A stretch of DNA of 64,000 nucleotides, from assembly GCA_035523995.1 (NCBI GenBank), contig DATKPQ010000108.1, positions 62,001 through 126,000 of the forward strand. Reading direction: 5' to 3'. Below are positions 33,901 to 42,551 of this stretch, piece by piece (position 1 is the stretch's first letter; each line of letters opens with the position of its first letter). The translations under genes were made by a program, and so were the position numbers. The stretch comes from JASHVB01 sp035523995. GTDB lineage: Bacteria > Pseudomonadota > Alphaproteobacteria > Acetobacterales > Acetobacteraceae. The notes under the pieces are model-generated. The model did no database searches. It worked only from the letters and a program-made list of their open reading frames with translations, and was not told where the DNA came from.

Positions 33901-34985
33901 CAGTGCGGATCCTCGCCGCTGCCAGCCCGGGCGAAGTGCGGGTCGCGGCGGCGCGCGATGATGAGCTGATTGACTACGCAATCGACCGCCCGGGCGAACC
34001 GGATGGCGTCGGCGACATCTACCGAGGCCGGGTCAGTGCATGCGCTCCGGCTCTGGGTGGGGTATTCGTGGCGCTGAACGGTGCGGTGGACGGGTTCCTG
34101 CCGGACACCGAAGGGGGCAAGGGGCTGACCGAGGGCACGGTATTGGGCGTGCGTGTCTCCCGGGCAGCACAAGGAGGGAAGGGGCCACGCCTGACGGCTC
34201 GGCTGTTGCCCGGGCAAGCGGTGGGGCAGGGGGCGCGGGGGCTGGTGCGGCGAGGGCCCGCGGCGGCGGAGCGTCTGGCAGCCCTGTATCCCGACGCGCC
34301 GGTTCGGGTGGACGATCCGACGTTGCTGGTGGCACTGCGCCCGATCCTCGGCAGCCGGGTGACGCTGCAATCGCCGGTCCTCGACGATAGCCTGCTGAGC
34401 GCGATCGAGGCGCTGACGCAGCCGGAGTTGGAGCTGCCGAACGGTGCCCGGCTGTCGTTTCATCCCTCGCCGGCGCTGGTGGCGATCGACGTCGATACGG
34501 GTGGTGCCGCGGGCGGGGCCCTGGCAGTGAACCGGGCGGTGCTTCCAGCGCTGGCGCGGCAGATCCGGCTGCGAAATCTCTCCGGGGCGATCCTGGTCGA
34601 CCTGGCGGGGCTGCCGGTGCGGCGTCGCGCCTCGCTGGGACCGGCCATGGCTGAGGCGCTGGCCGACGATCCGGTGCGGCCGCGCTTGCTTGGCTTCACT
34701 GCGCTGGGGCTGGCGGAGATCGTGCGGCCTCGTGTGCATCCGCCTCTGCACGAACTGCTGGCCGGGCCGCACGCGGCGGGCCTGGCCGCGTTGCAGGCCG
34801 TCGCTGCCGCGGTGGCGGCGGAGCCCGGGCGTATGCCCGCCTTGCGTGCCGCGCCGGGGGTCGTGCGAGCGCTGGAGCAGGATGGCGTGGCGCTCGGGGA
34901 CCTTGCACGCCGAACGGGGCGCACCTTGATCCTGCGCAGCGACCCGTCTCTGGCGGGCAATCAGTGGATCATGGAGGCGCCATGA
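33897..34985 (+). CDS. ribonuclease E/G family protein, short form
   Basis: This protein has 362 residues when started at GTG 33897, overlapping the maf stop by four bases. It has an S1-type start (GDIYRGRVSACAPALGGVFV), the catalytic-metal region SPALVAIDVDTGGAAGG, and LSGAILVDLAGLPVRRR, the second aspartate element. RIRPRVHPPLHELL-type elements follow. It is shorter than Escherichia coli RNase G (489), lacking most of the C-terminal scaffold. The family matures rRNA and degrades mRNA; this short form is usual in this bacterial group as far as I recall. It is followed by yacG in ATGA overlap. Confidence 0.85.
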   Translation: MTVRILAAASPGEVRVAAARDDELIDYAIDRPGEPDGVGDIYRGRVSACAPALGGVFVALNGAVDGFLPDTEGGKGLTEGTVLGVRVSRAAQGGKGPRLTARLLPGQAVGQGARGLVRRGPAAAERLAALYPDAPVRVDDPTLLVALRPILGSRVTLQSPVLDDSLLSAIEALTQPELELPNGARLSFHPSPALVAIDVDTGGAAGGALAVNRAVLPALARQIRLRNLSGAILVDLAGLPVRRRASLGPAMAEALADDPVRPRLLGFTALGLAEIVRPRVHPPLHELLAGPHAAGLAALQAVAAAVAAEPGRMPALRAAPGVVRALEQDGVALGDLARRTGRTLILRSDPSLAGNQWIMEAP

Positions 34986-35197
34986 ATGCGCGAACTGACC
35001 CTGGCTCCGGCGCGGGGGGAAGGGGCCGCTGTCCGGTCTGCGGCCGGCCATCGGACCTGGCGACCCGGCCATTCTGCAGCGTGCGTTGCGCGGATGTGGA
35101 CCTGGGGCGCTGGTTGACCGGGCAATACCGCGTTCCAACCGCGGTCACCGACGAGGGTACCGACGAGGCCCCGCCTGCCGAGCCGGACCCGGCTTGA
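34982..35197 (+). CDS. yacG: DNA gyrase inhibitor YacG (zinc-binding)
   Basis: This 71-residue protein has the YacG zinc knuckle: CPVCGRP (CxxC) and FCSVRCADVDLGRWLTGQYR (CxxxC). YacG binds GyrB and blocks DNA binding in the proteins studied. The start at 34982 overlaps the rng-like stop in ATGA. An acidic C-terminal tail (EGTDEAPPAEPD) is typical of the family. It closes the infA block, with tRNA-Phe next. Confidence 0.9.
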   Translation: MNARTDPGSGAGGRGRCPVCGRPSDLATRPFCSVRCADVDLGRWLTGQYRVPTAVTDEGTDEAPPAEPDPA

Positions 35198-35248
35198 TCG
35201 GGGGGCAGGCATCCTGTATGGCACCGGGCTTCGTGGCTGACCGCTCGT

Positions 35249-35324
35249 GCCCAGGTAGCTCAGTTGGTAGAGCATGCGACTGAAAATCGCAGTGTCGGTG
35301 GTTCGATTCCGCCCCTGGGCACCA
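35249..35324 (+). tRNA. tRNA-Phe (GAA anticodon)
   Basis: This is a complete cloverleaf. Acceptor GCCCAGG pairs with CCTGGGC, followed by the discriminator A and an encoded CCA. The D arm is GCTC-AGTTGGTA-GAGC. The anticodon stem TGCGA/TCGCA has loop CTGAAAA (GAA at 35282-35284). The T arm is GGTGG-TTCGATT-CCGCC. The 3' end borders a stretch of gene remnants, so the tRNA may have served as an integration site. No second copy of its 3' end was found in the window. Confidence 0.97.
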
Positions 35325-35386
35325 TCACCCGTTTCTGCGGACATCTCAGGACGTCACATCCCACCTCGCAAAATATCGTAAACGCT

Positions 35387-35586
35387 AAGATTTTAAGGTA
35401 TTTGGGGCCTTCTGCCGTCCCAATCTGCTTCCCCCGATATCGGCCGATCCCGTGGATTTGTCGGCCTTGATGTTGGCCTCACCTCAGGCGGTGCGGGCAC
35501 GGCATGACATGCGCACCTGGGAGGTCGAGCGCCCCAAGCGCACGCGGCATCTAATCGAACTCGGCGGACTCGTCGAGCGCTACTAA
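35387..35586 (+). pseudogene. remnant of a TraC/TraD-like conjugal transfer protein
   Basis: The open frame runs from a stop at 35386 to TAA at 35584-35586, with possible starts at GTG 35452 or ATG 35470 and only 38-44 residues. The C-terminal end (RTWEVERPKRTRHLIELGG, then LVERY) resembles the short TraD/TraC relaxosome proteins that carry ERKxRTRRLIELGGLVEKAGL-type helices. It is truncated relative to that family. It lies just 3' of tRNA-Phe. The likely origin is an integrative element; that is an inference. Confidence 0.45.
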
Positions 35587-35648
35587 CGGTTTTCGGAGTG
35601 GCAACCTCAATCGTACTCAACACTCTGGCTGAAACACGGCCAAAGTAG

Positions 35649-35819
35649 CACCCTGATCCTGTCTGGGGTCAATGGTGGCGGTTCCACTTCGGCGCCGATT
35701 GGCGCAGACCCTACGGGCCACGCAGCTCGTTGAGTGGTCTCGACGATCACCCCGTTGTTCATATCGCTTATCGCGACGCCGAGGCCTACGCGCGCTGGGC
35801 CGGCAAGGACCTGCCCACC
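35649..35819 (+). pseudogene. fragment of a formylglycine-generating enzyme (FGE-sulfatase/SUMF1) domain
   Basis: About 57 residues of the FGE-sulfatase fold remain in this frame. They include QWWRFHFGADWRRPYGP, then SSLSGLDDHPVVHIAYRDAE and AYARWAGKDLPT. The family reads GADWRHPEGP...DDHPVVHVSWxDAxAYAxWAGKRLPTEAEWE at this point. A stop codon lies just upstream at 35646-35648, and the match breaks off after LPT where TEAEWE should follow. There another coding sequence begins in a different frame at about 35820. It has no start and no catalytic cysteine region, so it is a dead fragment. Confidence 0.7.
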
Positions 35820-38117
35820 GACAGGTCGATGCGGCGCAGAGCCGGCTGCAAGGTGCGATCGAGCGACAACTTACCGATGCCGGGAAGCAAGCCGGCTCGG
35901 CGCAGCAGGGCTCACAGGCGATGCTGCAACGGGCGGGGATTTTGCGGATTGTCGGGCCGCAGACGCCGGCTTTCAAAAACGCCGTCGATGCGGCGAACAA
36001 TGACGTGCAGGTGAACCAGCCGGCACAGCAGGTGGCGGCGGCGTACAAGCGCGGTGGGGCGACGGCCGCGGCACAGGCGCTGCTGACGGCGACGCAGAAC
36101 GCGACGCCCGGCTATGCCGGCGGCATCATAGCGGCCAGCCGGCCGACCCTGGACCGGATTGCGTCCGATCTCAACAAGATGACGCAGAACACCAACATGC
36201 CGGCCAATAGCGGGCAGTTCGACAGGATTTATGGCGACCTTTCGCAGGCCGTCGAGCAAACGGATCATGGCGCGAATGAAGGCGGGCTCAGCAGCGAAAC
36301 CAAAAACGCGGCGAATGTGGTTGCCGACGCGCTTGCGTCAAATATGAGCATGACCAAGACGTTCATGCCGGCCTATGGGCTCTATAATGACCCCGCCCAG
36401 ACGCTGGCGAACGCAGCGCAGACTGCGATCGGGAATCGGCAAGGGGCCAGCCTGTCACTGGCGCTCGGTACGACGCTGCGGCAGCGGGGTCAAACGGACG
36501 CCGCCAACGAAGTGGTGGAAGGGGCAGCGCAGGGATATGACGAACTGAAGACAAGAACAGATGGCGATGTACAGAAATTTGTGGGGGTGACGGCAAATTT
36601 GGAGCAATTGCGGTCGTCCTGGGCGCCGTTCATGACCAACGCGCAGTTGAATGCGGCGACCGAGGGATATGCGCGGCGCAATCCCGGTTTCGTGCAGCAG
36701 TTCGGCCAGGCGCTGACACAGGTGCAGCAGGACGGCACGGCGATCGTTCAGGTGCGGCAGGCTTTTTCCGGGTATCGGTCGAGCCTGGATGGGCTGAGCA
36801 ATCGGACGGATCTGGTCAGTGCCGCGAACAATCTCACCGGGAACGACAGCAATAGCTACTTCGCCGTGCAGCAGAGCGGCCAGGTCACGATAAACGTGGC
36901 GCAGACCCTGGCCGGGAACCCGCCGGCGGCGCAGGCTGGTTATTCAACCGGTCTCGATGCGCCGGGCGTGTTGCGTTCGATCCGGACGGGCGTCAATCAA
37001 TATCTGAAATCCAGCAAGACCACGCCGCTGACCAACGCGAGCGGCAAGCCCACCGAGCCGAACGTGCCGACGAATCTGGCACTATCCGCGGTCGGGCTGG
37101 GGCTGACGACGCAAACGGCGGTGTCGGAGCTGGAGCATTTCAACCAGCTCGATTTCGCGGACAAGTTGGTGACGGCGTACAATACGCTCGGGTTCGCAAA
37201 ATACTTCCTGGAAACCGGGTCGTATGCATCGCGCATGGCGAAGGCGTCCGGCATTCGCTTTCTCGGTGCGGTCGCCGAGAGCAAGGGCGGCAGCGCGCTT
37301 GCCGGGTTGACCGCCAAGAACCCGCTCACCAATCAGGACACGCCGCTCAGCACCGGGTTCAAATTGTTCGGCACGTTCTATTATTTGACCGGTGCGTTTG
37401 CCAATGGCGTGAGCGCATACGATGCCGCATCGACCGGCGATCCGGTGACGGCAGGGCTCGATTCGGCGAACGGGTTGGGCAACATATTGCTGGCGGGCAA
37501 CGCGTCGCGGGGCGTGATCACGTCGACGCTGACGAACCTCGGGGTAGACGCGGGCAGCGACACGGCGATCAATGGTGCGCTGGATTGGGCGGGACCGGTC
37601 GGGGCAGGCCTGTCGATTTTGGCGCAATTTGGCCTGGCCGCGTATTCCGCCGTGCAGCAGAAGGACGCGCAGAACACGCTGCAAGCGCAAGGCCAGGGGT
37701 TTCTGGAAGACGGCCTGCACCTTCGACCAAGTGTAGCCTATCAGCTCGCTGACGTTTCTGGACAATCAGCACGAGGGCCCGGCGCCGGTGCTGCAGGCGT
37801 ATGCGCAGCAATACGGGATCAATCCACAGTCATTGATGGAGTTCCTGAACAAGCAGAATCCGAACGATGGCGGCAGTTTCGTGTACCTCGCCGAATATAT
37901 GACGCCGGGTAAGAACGGACGCTATCCGGCGTCGTCGCCGTCCGACACCAGCAATCTGTACTATATCCCTGGTGTGCTGTATCAGAATACGCAGGACGTG
38001 GACCCCAATCTCAAGCCGCCATTGGTTGATTCGAATGTGATGCCGACGAGCCTCCGGCAGTTGCATTACTGGGCCGAGACGATTTTTGGGAACGGAGGAC
38101 CGACGGTCACGAGTTGA
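35820..38117 (+). pseudogene. 5'-truncated and frameshifted large low-complexity protein
   Basis: From about 35822, one frame encodes about 640 residues with VDAAQSRLQGAIERQLTDAG at the start. It is Gln/Asn/Ala/Thr-rich with repeated helical segments (SLSLALGTTLRQRGQTDAAN) and hydrophobic stretches near the end (GFKLFGTFYYLTGAFANG, GPVGAGLSILAQFGLAAY). The frame breaks near 37743. The natural continuation, SLTFLDNQHEG...APVLQAYAQQYGINPQSL, lies in another frame and ends at 38117. It has no start of its own, since it joins the FGE fragment. The style recalls secreted or surface proteins of plant- and animal-associated bacteria, but I cannot name a family. Confidence 0.6.
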
Positions 38118-38255
38118 TCGAGAGCATGCCTCCCGCTGAGCGCGCTGGTCTGAAGAAAATCCACGAAAGCGACAAGCCGGACAGGTTTTCCCCGGATATC
38201 CCCACGGCGGAAGTCCGGGCCATGCCCCGGCTCGGACATGCTTGGGAGACAGATC

Positions 38256-38729
38256 ATGCCGGAGCAACGGCCGCCATTTCCTCCATTCACACACGAGACC
38301 GCGATCAAAAAGGTGCGCGGTGCCGAGGATCTATGGAACACCTGCAACCCGGAGCTTACAGCGCTGGGCTATGCCGTGGACTGCTATTGGCGGAACCGCG
38401 CCGAATTCATCCGAGGCCGGACGGAGATCATCGCGTTTCTTACCAGGAAATGGGCGCGCGAGCTCGACTATCGCCTGATCAAGGAGCTGTGGGCCTTTGC
38501 CGGCAATCGGATTGCAGTGCGCTTCGCCTATGAATGGCACGATGATTCGCTGAACTGGTTCCGCTCCTATGGGAACGAGAACTGGGAATTCAATGGAGAC
38601 GGTCTGAACACCTTGCGCTACGCCTGCATCAATGACCTGCCGATCAGGGAAAGCGAGCGGAAATTCCACTGGGACCGTTCCAGTCCACGTCCGGCCGACC
38701 ATCCCGGCCTCTCGGAGCTGGGTCTCTGA
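38256..38729 (+). CDS. DUF1348 family protein (NTF2-like)
   Basis: This 157-residue protein has the nuclear-transport-factor-2-like fold of DUF1348. It starts with PPFPPFTHETAIKKVRGAED. The body has LGYAVDCYWRNRAEFIRGRT and EIIAFLTRKWARELDYRLIK, then FAGNRIAVRFAYEWHDDSL, WFRSYGNENWEFNGDG and SERKFHWDR. The cavity may bind a small ligand. Catalytic function is unknown. The frame is intact although the region upstream is a pseudogene. A GGGAGA site precedes the start. Confidence 0.85.
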   Translation: MPEQRPPFPPFTHETAIKKVRGAEDLWNTCNPELTALGYAVDCYWRNRAEFIRGRTEIIAFLTRKWARELDYRLIKELWAFAGNRIAVRFAYEWHDDSLNWFRSYGNENWEFNGDGLNTLRYACINDLPIRESERKFHWDRSSPRPADHPGLSELGL

Positions 38730-39153
38730 CCGGACCAGCCGCCAACGGCGAGAGCAATATCGGGCGGGAATTCAGCAAGTCGCCGCGTGCAGGCGGTCCA
38801 TCCAGGGCTTCGGATGGAGCGCCGGTGCGCAGCGCCAGGCCGCGATCCTGGCGGGCAGGACGCAAATGCGCCGAGGGCCGTGCGACGTAGCAGCGCCGGA
38901 CTTGCGGTGCCGGTCCGCCGCGTTCTGTGCCTGGCCGCGGTCGGACGATCGTGCAGTCTGCTGTCGTGGCGTCCAACGAACATCCATTGATGTTCGGAGC
39001 ACATATACCGTTCAACGCCGCCGTACTTTTCTGCAATGCATATGGTTTTTTTGAAAGACCAGTAGGCAGGTGAAGGCAACATGTGGTTGAGGCGCCGACG
39101 GCGCACCGGTCAGCGCGCGGCAGGCGCGGACCGGCTTCACCAAGGGGCATCGA
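38730..39153. other. intergenic region, nothing recognised
   Basis: These 420 bases between the DUF1348 gene and the catalase-like gene hold no supported gene. A GC-rich left part changes to an AT-richer right part (39005-39060), which may hold the promoter of the catalase-b561 pair. Confidence 0.4.
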
Positions 39154-40221
39154 ATGACCAAACCATTGATATCCCCAGGAAACAGTAAGCTCGGCGCGCT
39201 TGCGTTCATCGCTGCTGTGATCGCTGTGGCCGCTGCCGGCTTCGCCTTTACCGCCGGGTGGCTCTCTCCCAACCGCCTGACCGCGGGCAAATTGGTTGCC
39301 GCGCTGGCGCCGCCTGGCGGCCCGGCGCTGGGTCACCGGCGGAATCATGCCAAGGGCATCTGCTTCATCGGCACCTTCGACTCCAACGGCGACGGCACCG
39401 AACTTTCGCGATCGCAGGTCTTCACCCGCGGCCAATATCCGGCGTTGGGACGTTTCAATCTCGGCACCGCCGATCCAAACGCGCCGGATTCGACGGTGAG
39501 GATTCGAGGCATGGGATTGCAGATCGCGACGCCGGACGGCGAAGAGTGGCGCACCGCCATGATCGACGCGCCGGTCTTTCCTGTATCGACGCCGGAAGAA
39601 TTCTACCGGCTTCTCGAGGCGTTGCGCAGCAAGGACCCGGACGCCGTGAAGGATTTTGCGGCCAAACAACCGGAGTTTGCGGTATTCGGAAAGTGGGCGA
39701 GCAGCGCGCCGTGGACCGCAAGCTATGCGGAAGAGCGCTTCAACAGCCTCGACGCCTTCACATTCGTCAACGGTTCCGGCATCGAGCATGCGGTGCGATG
39801 GTCGCTGCTGCCGCAGGCAAAGGTGACCCCCATCACAGACAGCGACCTGGCCAAACTTGGTCCCGACTATCTTGAGCAGGAGATTGCCGAGCGCGTAGGC
39901 AAGGCGCCGCAGCGTTGGACGATGGTGCTGACTGTCGCCAGCCCCGGCGATCAAACCTCGGATCCGAGCAAGGCCTGGCCCGCGGATCGGCGTACCGTTA
40001 CCGTTGGAACTCTTGTTGTTGAGCGGATCGAAGCCGAGCGCGACGGTCCATGCCGCGATATCAATTTCGACCCGACGGTCTTGCCGAACGGGATCCAGGT
40101 CTCGGACGATCCGTTCCCGGCCGCGCGATCTGCCGCCTATGCCAAGTCGTACGACCTGCGCACCGCGGAGGTTCGCGACTACCCCTATCACATGAAAACT
40201 GCCACGGGAGCTAAACCGTGA
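39154..40221 (+). CDS. membrane-anchored catalase-family peroxidase (SrpA-like)
   Basis: This 355-residue haem protein is a small catalase-fold peroxidase. An N-terminal hydrophobic segment (about 13-35) anchors or exports it. The distal histidine is H65 in NHAKGICFIGTF. The proximal haem ligand Y329 sits in the catalase motif RxxxY (R325-Y329). It is shorter than true catalases, having lost the flavodoxin-like domains. It probably reduces peroxides with electrons from the cytochrome b561 encoded immediately downstream (GTGA overlap), in the periplasm. This pairing recurs in proteobacteria; the substrate is unverified. Confidence 0.9.
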   Translation: MTKPLISPGNSKLGALAFIAAVIAVAAAGFAFTAGWLSPNRLTAGKLVAALAPPGGPALGHRRNHAKGICFIGTFDSNGDGTELSRSQVFTRGQYPALGRFNLGTADPNAPDSTVRIRGMGLQIATPDGEEWRTAMIDAPVFPVSTPEEFYRLLEALRSKDPDAVKDFAAKQPEFAVFGKWASSAPWTASYAEERFNSLDAFTFVNGSGIEHAVRWSLLPQAKVTPITDSDLAKLGPDYLEQEIAERVGKAPQRWTMVLTVASPGDQTSDPSKAWPADRRTVTVGTLVVERIEAERDGPCRDINFDPTVLPNGIQVSDDPFPAARSAAYAKSYDLRTAEVRDYPYHMKTATGAKP

Positions 40222-40781
40222 ACGCAACCAGCGAACGTTTCACTCCGCTCCAGCGCCTGCTGCATTGGGTGATGGCCATCTGCATCCTGTCGATGTTGTT
40301 CATTGGCGTTGGCTTCGCTTCGACAATCACGCCAAAGTACCTTCCGTTGGTCGCGGCACACAAGACGCTGGGTATCGCCATCCTGGTGTTAGCATTGATC
40401 CGTCTGGGCGTGCGTGTCCGCTATGGCGCGCCGCGCCTGCCGGTGAACCTACCGACGCCGATGAAACTCGCCGCGCAGCTCTCGCATTATGCGCTTTACG
40501 CATTGATGATCGGCATGCCGCTGCTTGGATGGGGTATGTTGTCGGCCGCCGGCTATCCGGTCGTCTTGTATTGGAACATTCGCCTGCCTCAGATCTTGCC
40601 ACTGAACGCTGCACTGCATACGGTGCTTTGGAACGCGCATTTCTACCTGGCGTTTGCCTTCTACGCACTGATCCTCATGCACATCGCGGCGGCATTGTTC
40701 CACGGGCTGATCTTGTGGGACGGCGTGTTCGGAAGCATGGCGCCCGCGCCGTCTCGCGTAAAAGTTGTCGCCGCAGAGTGA
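40218..40781 (+). CDS. cytochrome b561 family protein
   Basis: This is a 187-residue four-helix membrane cytochrome. Haem-ligand histidines are in LLHWVMA (H16), AAHKTLG (H48) and LMHIAAALFHG, with extra histidines in LSHYALY and NAHFYLAF. It should transfer electrons from the quinone pool to the catalase-family peroxidase it overlaps by four bases. That makes a membrane peroxidase unit. The hydrophobic helices lie at about 15-35, 42-64, 85-105 and 135-165. Confidence 0.9.
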   Translation: MNATSERFTPLQRLLHWVMAICILSMLFIGVGFASTITPKYLPLVAAHKTLGIAILVLALIRLGVRVRYGAPRLPVNLPTPMKLAAQLSHYALYALMIGMPLLGWGMLSAAGYPVVLYWNIRLPQILPLNAALHTVLWNAHFYLAFAFYALILMHIAAALFHGLILWDGVFGSMAPAPSRVKVVAAE

Positions 40782-40924
40782 AGCTATTCGAAGAGCCGCA
40801 AGACGGCACACCGAACGGGCAGACCATGGCCCGCACGTCGTCCGCGCTTCCACCTCGATCGAGACGCAACCGCTGGCTGATCTCATGCGCAGCCTGTGCG
40901 CGACTGTCGCGATGATTGCATGGA

Positions 40925-41620
40925 TCAGGCGGGCGGAACATACCCCGGCATCCGGTTCGTGCGGAATGCGATGGCGCGCTGCGAGTCCCGGGCCTGCAGC
41001 CCGGGATCCTCAAACAGGACCGCCGGGATCATATCCAATGCCTCACCAATCGGGTTATGCGCCGCTTCCATGGTAGGGGCGGAGTACAGCAACGGATACA
41101 CCCCGAACTCCACGAAGTGCAGCATTTTCCGCAGCAACTGTCCGGCCGAGACGACGCTCAGCAAGCGCCCGAAGCCGCCATCGATCCAATAGCATGCCGC
41201 CACGAAGCATTCGTCCGCCGAGCAATACACGCCGGGCTGGGGCGCGGCGGGACCCTTGTAGCGTTCGTTCAAATCGTCGCCGTGCAGCGCCGCCGCGGGA
41301 ATCCCACGTTCGGCCAGATAACGCGTGCCGGCGGCACTGAGCGTGATCTTGTCCTCGATGCCGCTGTCCATAAATCGGCTGCCGGGCACGTAAATTTCGA
41401 CGGCTCGGCCTGCCGCCACCGACTGGCGATAAAGTTCCGCCCCGCGCTGCAGCCGGGCCGTGAACTCGTGGTCAGGATAGGTGCCATCGATCAGCGGGTG
41501 CTGGGCTGCGATTTCGATCAGGTCGGAAGCAACCGACTGCCTCGCCTGAATGGCAGCCACGGCGCGTGCCAGTTTCGCCGCCCACCGTTCGCGAGCCTGA
41601 TCTGTCGGTGCGGCTTGCAT
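40925..41620 (-). CDS. hypothetical protein with a YdcF/ElyC-like pattern, in the sugar ABC operon
   Basis: This 231-residue soluble protein has GAELYRQSVAAGRAVEIYVP, then SGIEDKITLSAAGTRYLAER, GIPAAALHGDDLNERY and MLHFVEFGVYPLLYSAPT. The GxIxDExxLxxxGTRYLxERGIP arrangement suggests the YdcF/ElyC nucleotide-binding-like fold, but the match is weak. It follows the permease gene (gap of 46 bases) on the same strand, so it probably belongs to the transporter transcript. A link to sugar handling is possible. I cannot assign a reaction. Confidence 0.55.
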   Translation of the reverse strand: MQAAPTDQARERWAAKLARAVAAIQARQSVASDLIEIAAQHPLIDGTYPDHEFTARLQRGAELYRQSVAAGRAVEIYVPGSRFMDSGIEDKITLSAAGTRYLAERGIPAAALHGDDLNERYKGPAAPQPGVYCSADECFVAACYWIDGGFGRLLSVVSAGQLLRKMLHFVEFGVYPLLYSAPTMEAAHNPIGEALDMIPAVLFEDPGLQARDSQRAIAFRTNRMPGYVPPA

Positions 41621-41666
41621 GCGGTTCCATCTCCCAATGCATTGCGTTTGGCCGGCCGGGTTGAGG

Positions 41667-42545
41667 CTACTCCTTCACGCCGCCGGCCATCAGCCCGCGC
41701 ACCAGATAGGAGCGAACGAAGAATGTGAACACCAGCACGGGCAGCAGAACCACCACGCCGGCGGCGGCGATCTTGCCCCACTCCCAGCCGGCATATTGCA
41801 TGAAATTGACGATGGCGACCGGCGCCGTCATCGCATCCGTCCGTGTCAGGATCAGGGCAAAGAAGAAATCGTTCCACGACAGGATGAAGCACAATATGCC
41901 GGTGGCGGCGAGGCCCGGCGCGGCCAAAGGCAATGTCACGCGCACGAAGGCCTGCCACACGCCGGCGCCATCGATCCAGGCTGCTTCCTCCAGCGAACGA
42001 GGCACCGCGTCGAAGAAACTCTTCATGGTCCAGACGACCATGGCGAGATTGAACGTCAGATAAATCAGGATCAGCCCGCTGACCGTGTCCATCAGGCCAA
42101 GCCAGGTGAACGCCAGGAAGAACGGAATTGTGAAGGCGATCGGGGGGGCCATGCGGGTGACCAGGATCCACATCGCGATCTGCTTGTTGGCGCGGAACCG
42201 GTAGCGGGCCAACGCGTAAGCGGCGGGCACGCCGATTACCAGCGACAGCACGGTGGAACCGGTGCTGGCAAGCAGGCTGTGGATGAAAGAGTCGGGAAAG
42301 CCGCCACCGCCTAGCGCGCGGTAGTTGTCCAAGGTAGGGACAAAAAGCAAACCTGCGCCGAGGACGTCCGCGTTTGGGCGGAACGACATCAGCACCAGCC
42401 ACAGCACGGGTAACAGTGCCAGGAACAACAATGCGGCGCCGGCGGCGTGGATGGCATGACGGCGCCAATAAATCTTGCGGTGACGGGGGCGAACCTGGGG
42501 CGTGGCCTGGCTATGTGCGGCGGCGGCTGTGCTGGCGGTGCTCAT
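41667..42545 (-). CDS. carbohydrate ABC transporter permease (second, MalG/UgpE-like)
   Basis: This 292-residue permease has six membrane helices. The EAA loop reads EEAAWIDGAGVWQAFVRVTL at about 195-214. It is the second permease of a CUT1-type sugar transporter (family ABC-2 of MalG/ThuG), with start motif IYWRRHAIHAAGAALLFLAL. It follows the first permease by 6 bases. The sugar is unknown. Confidence 0.9.
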   Translation of the reverse strand: MSTASTAAAAHSQATPQVRPRHRKIYWRRHAIHAAGAALLFLALLPVLWLVLMSFRPNADVLGAGLLFVPTLDNYRALGGGGFPDSFIHSLLASTGSTVLSLVIGVPAAYALARYRFRANKQIAMWILVTRMAPPIAFTIPFFLAFTWLGLMDTVSGLILIYLTFNLAMVVWTMKSFFDAVPRSLEEAAWIDGAGVWQAFVRVTLPLAAPGLAATGILCFILSWNDFFFALILTRTDAMTAPVAIVNFMQYAGWEWGKIAAAGVVVLLPVLVFTFFVRSYLVRGLMAGGVKE

Positions 42546-42551
42546 CGGCCG

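Noticed and set aside
38618..39106. Open frame on the minus strand overlapping the DUF1348 gene end
   Set aside because: No protein-like pattern and no start site. It opposes a well-supported gene.
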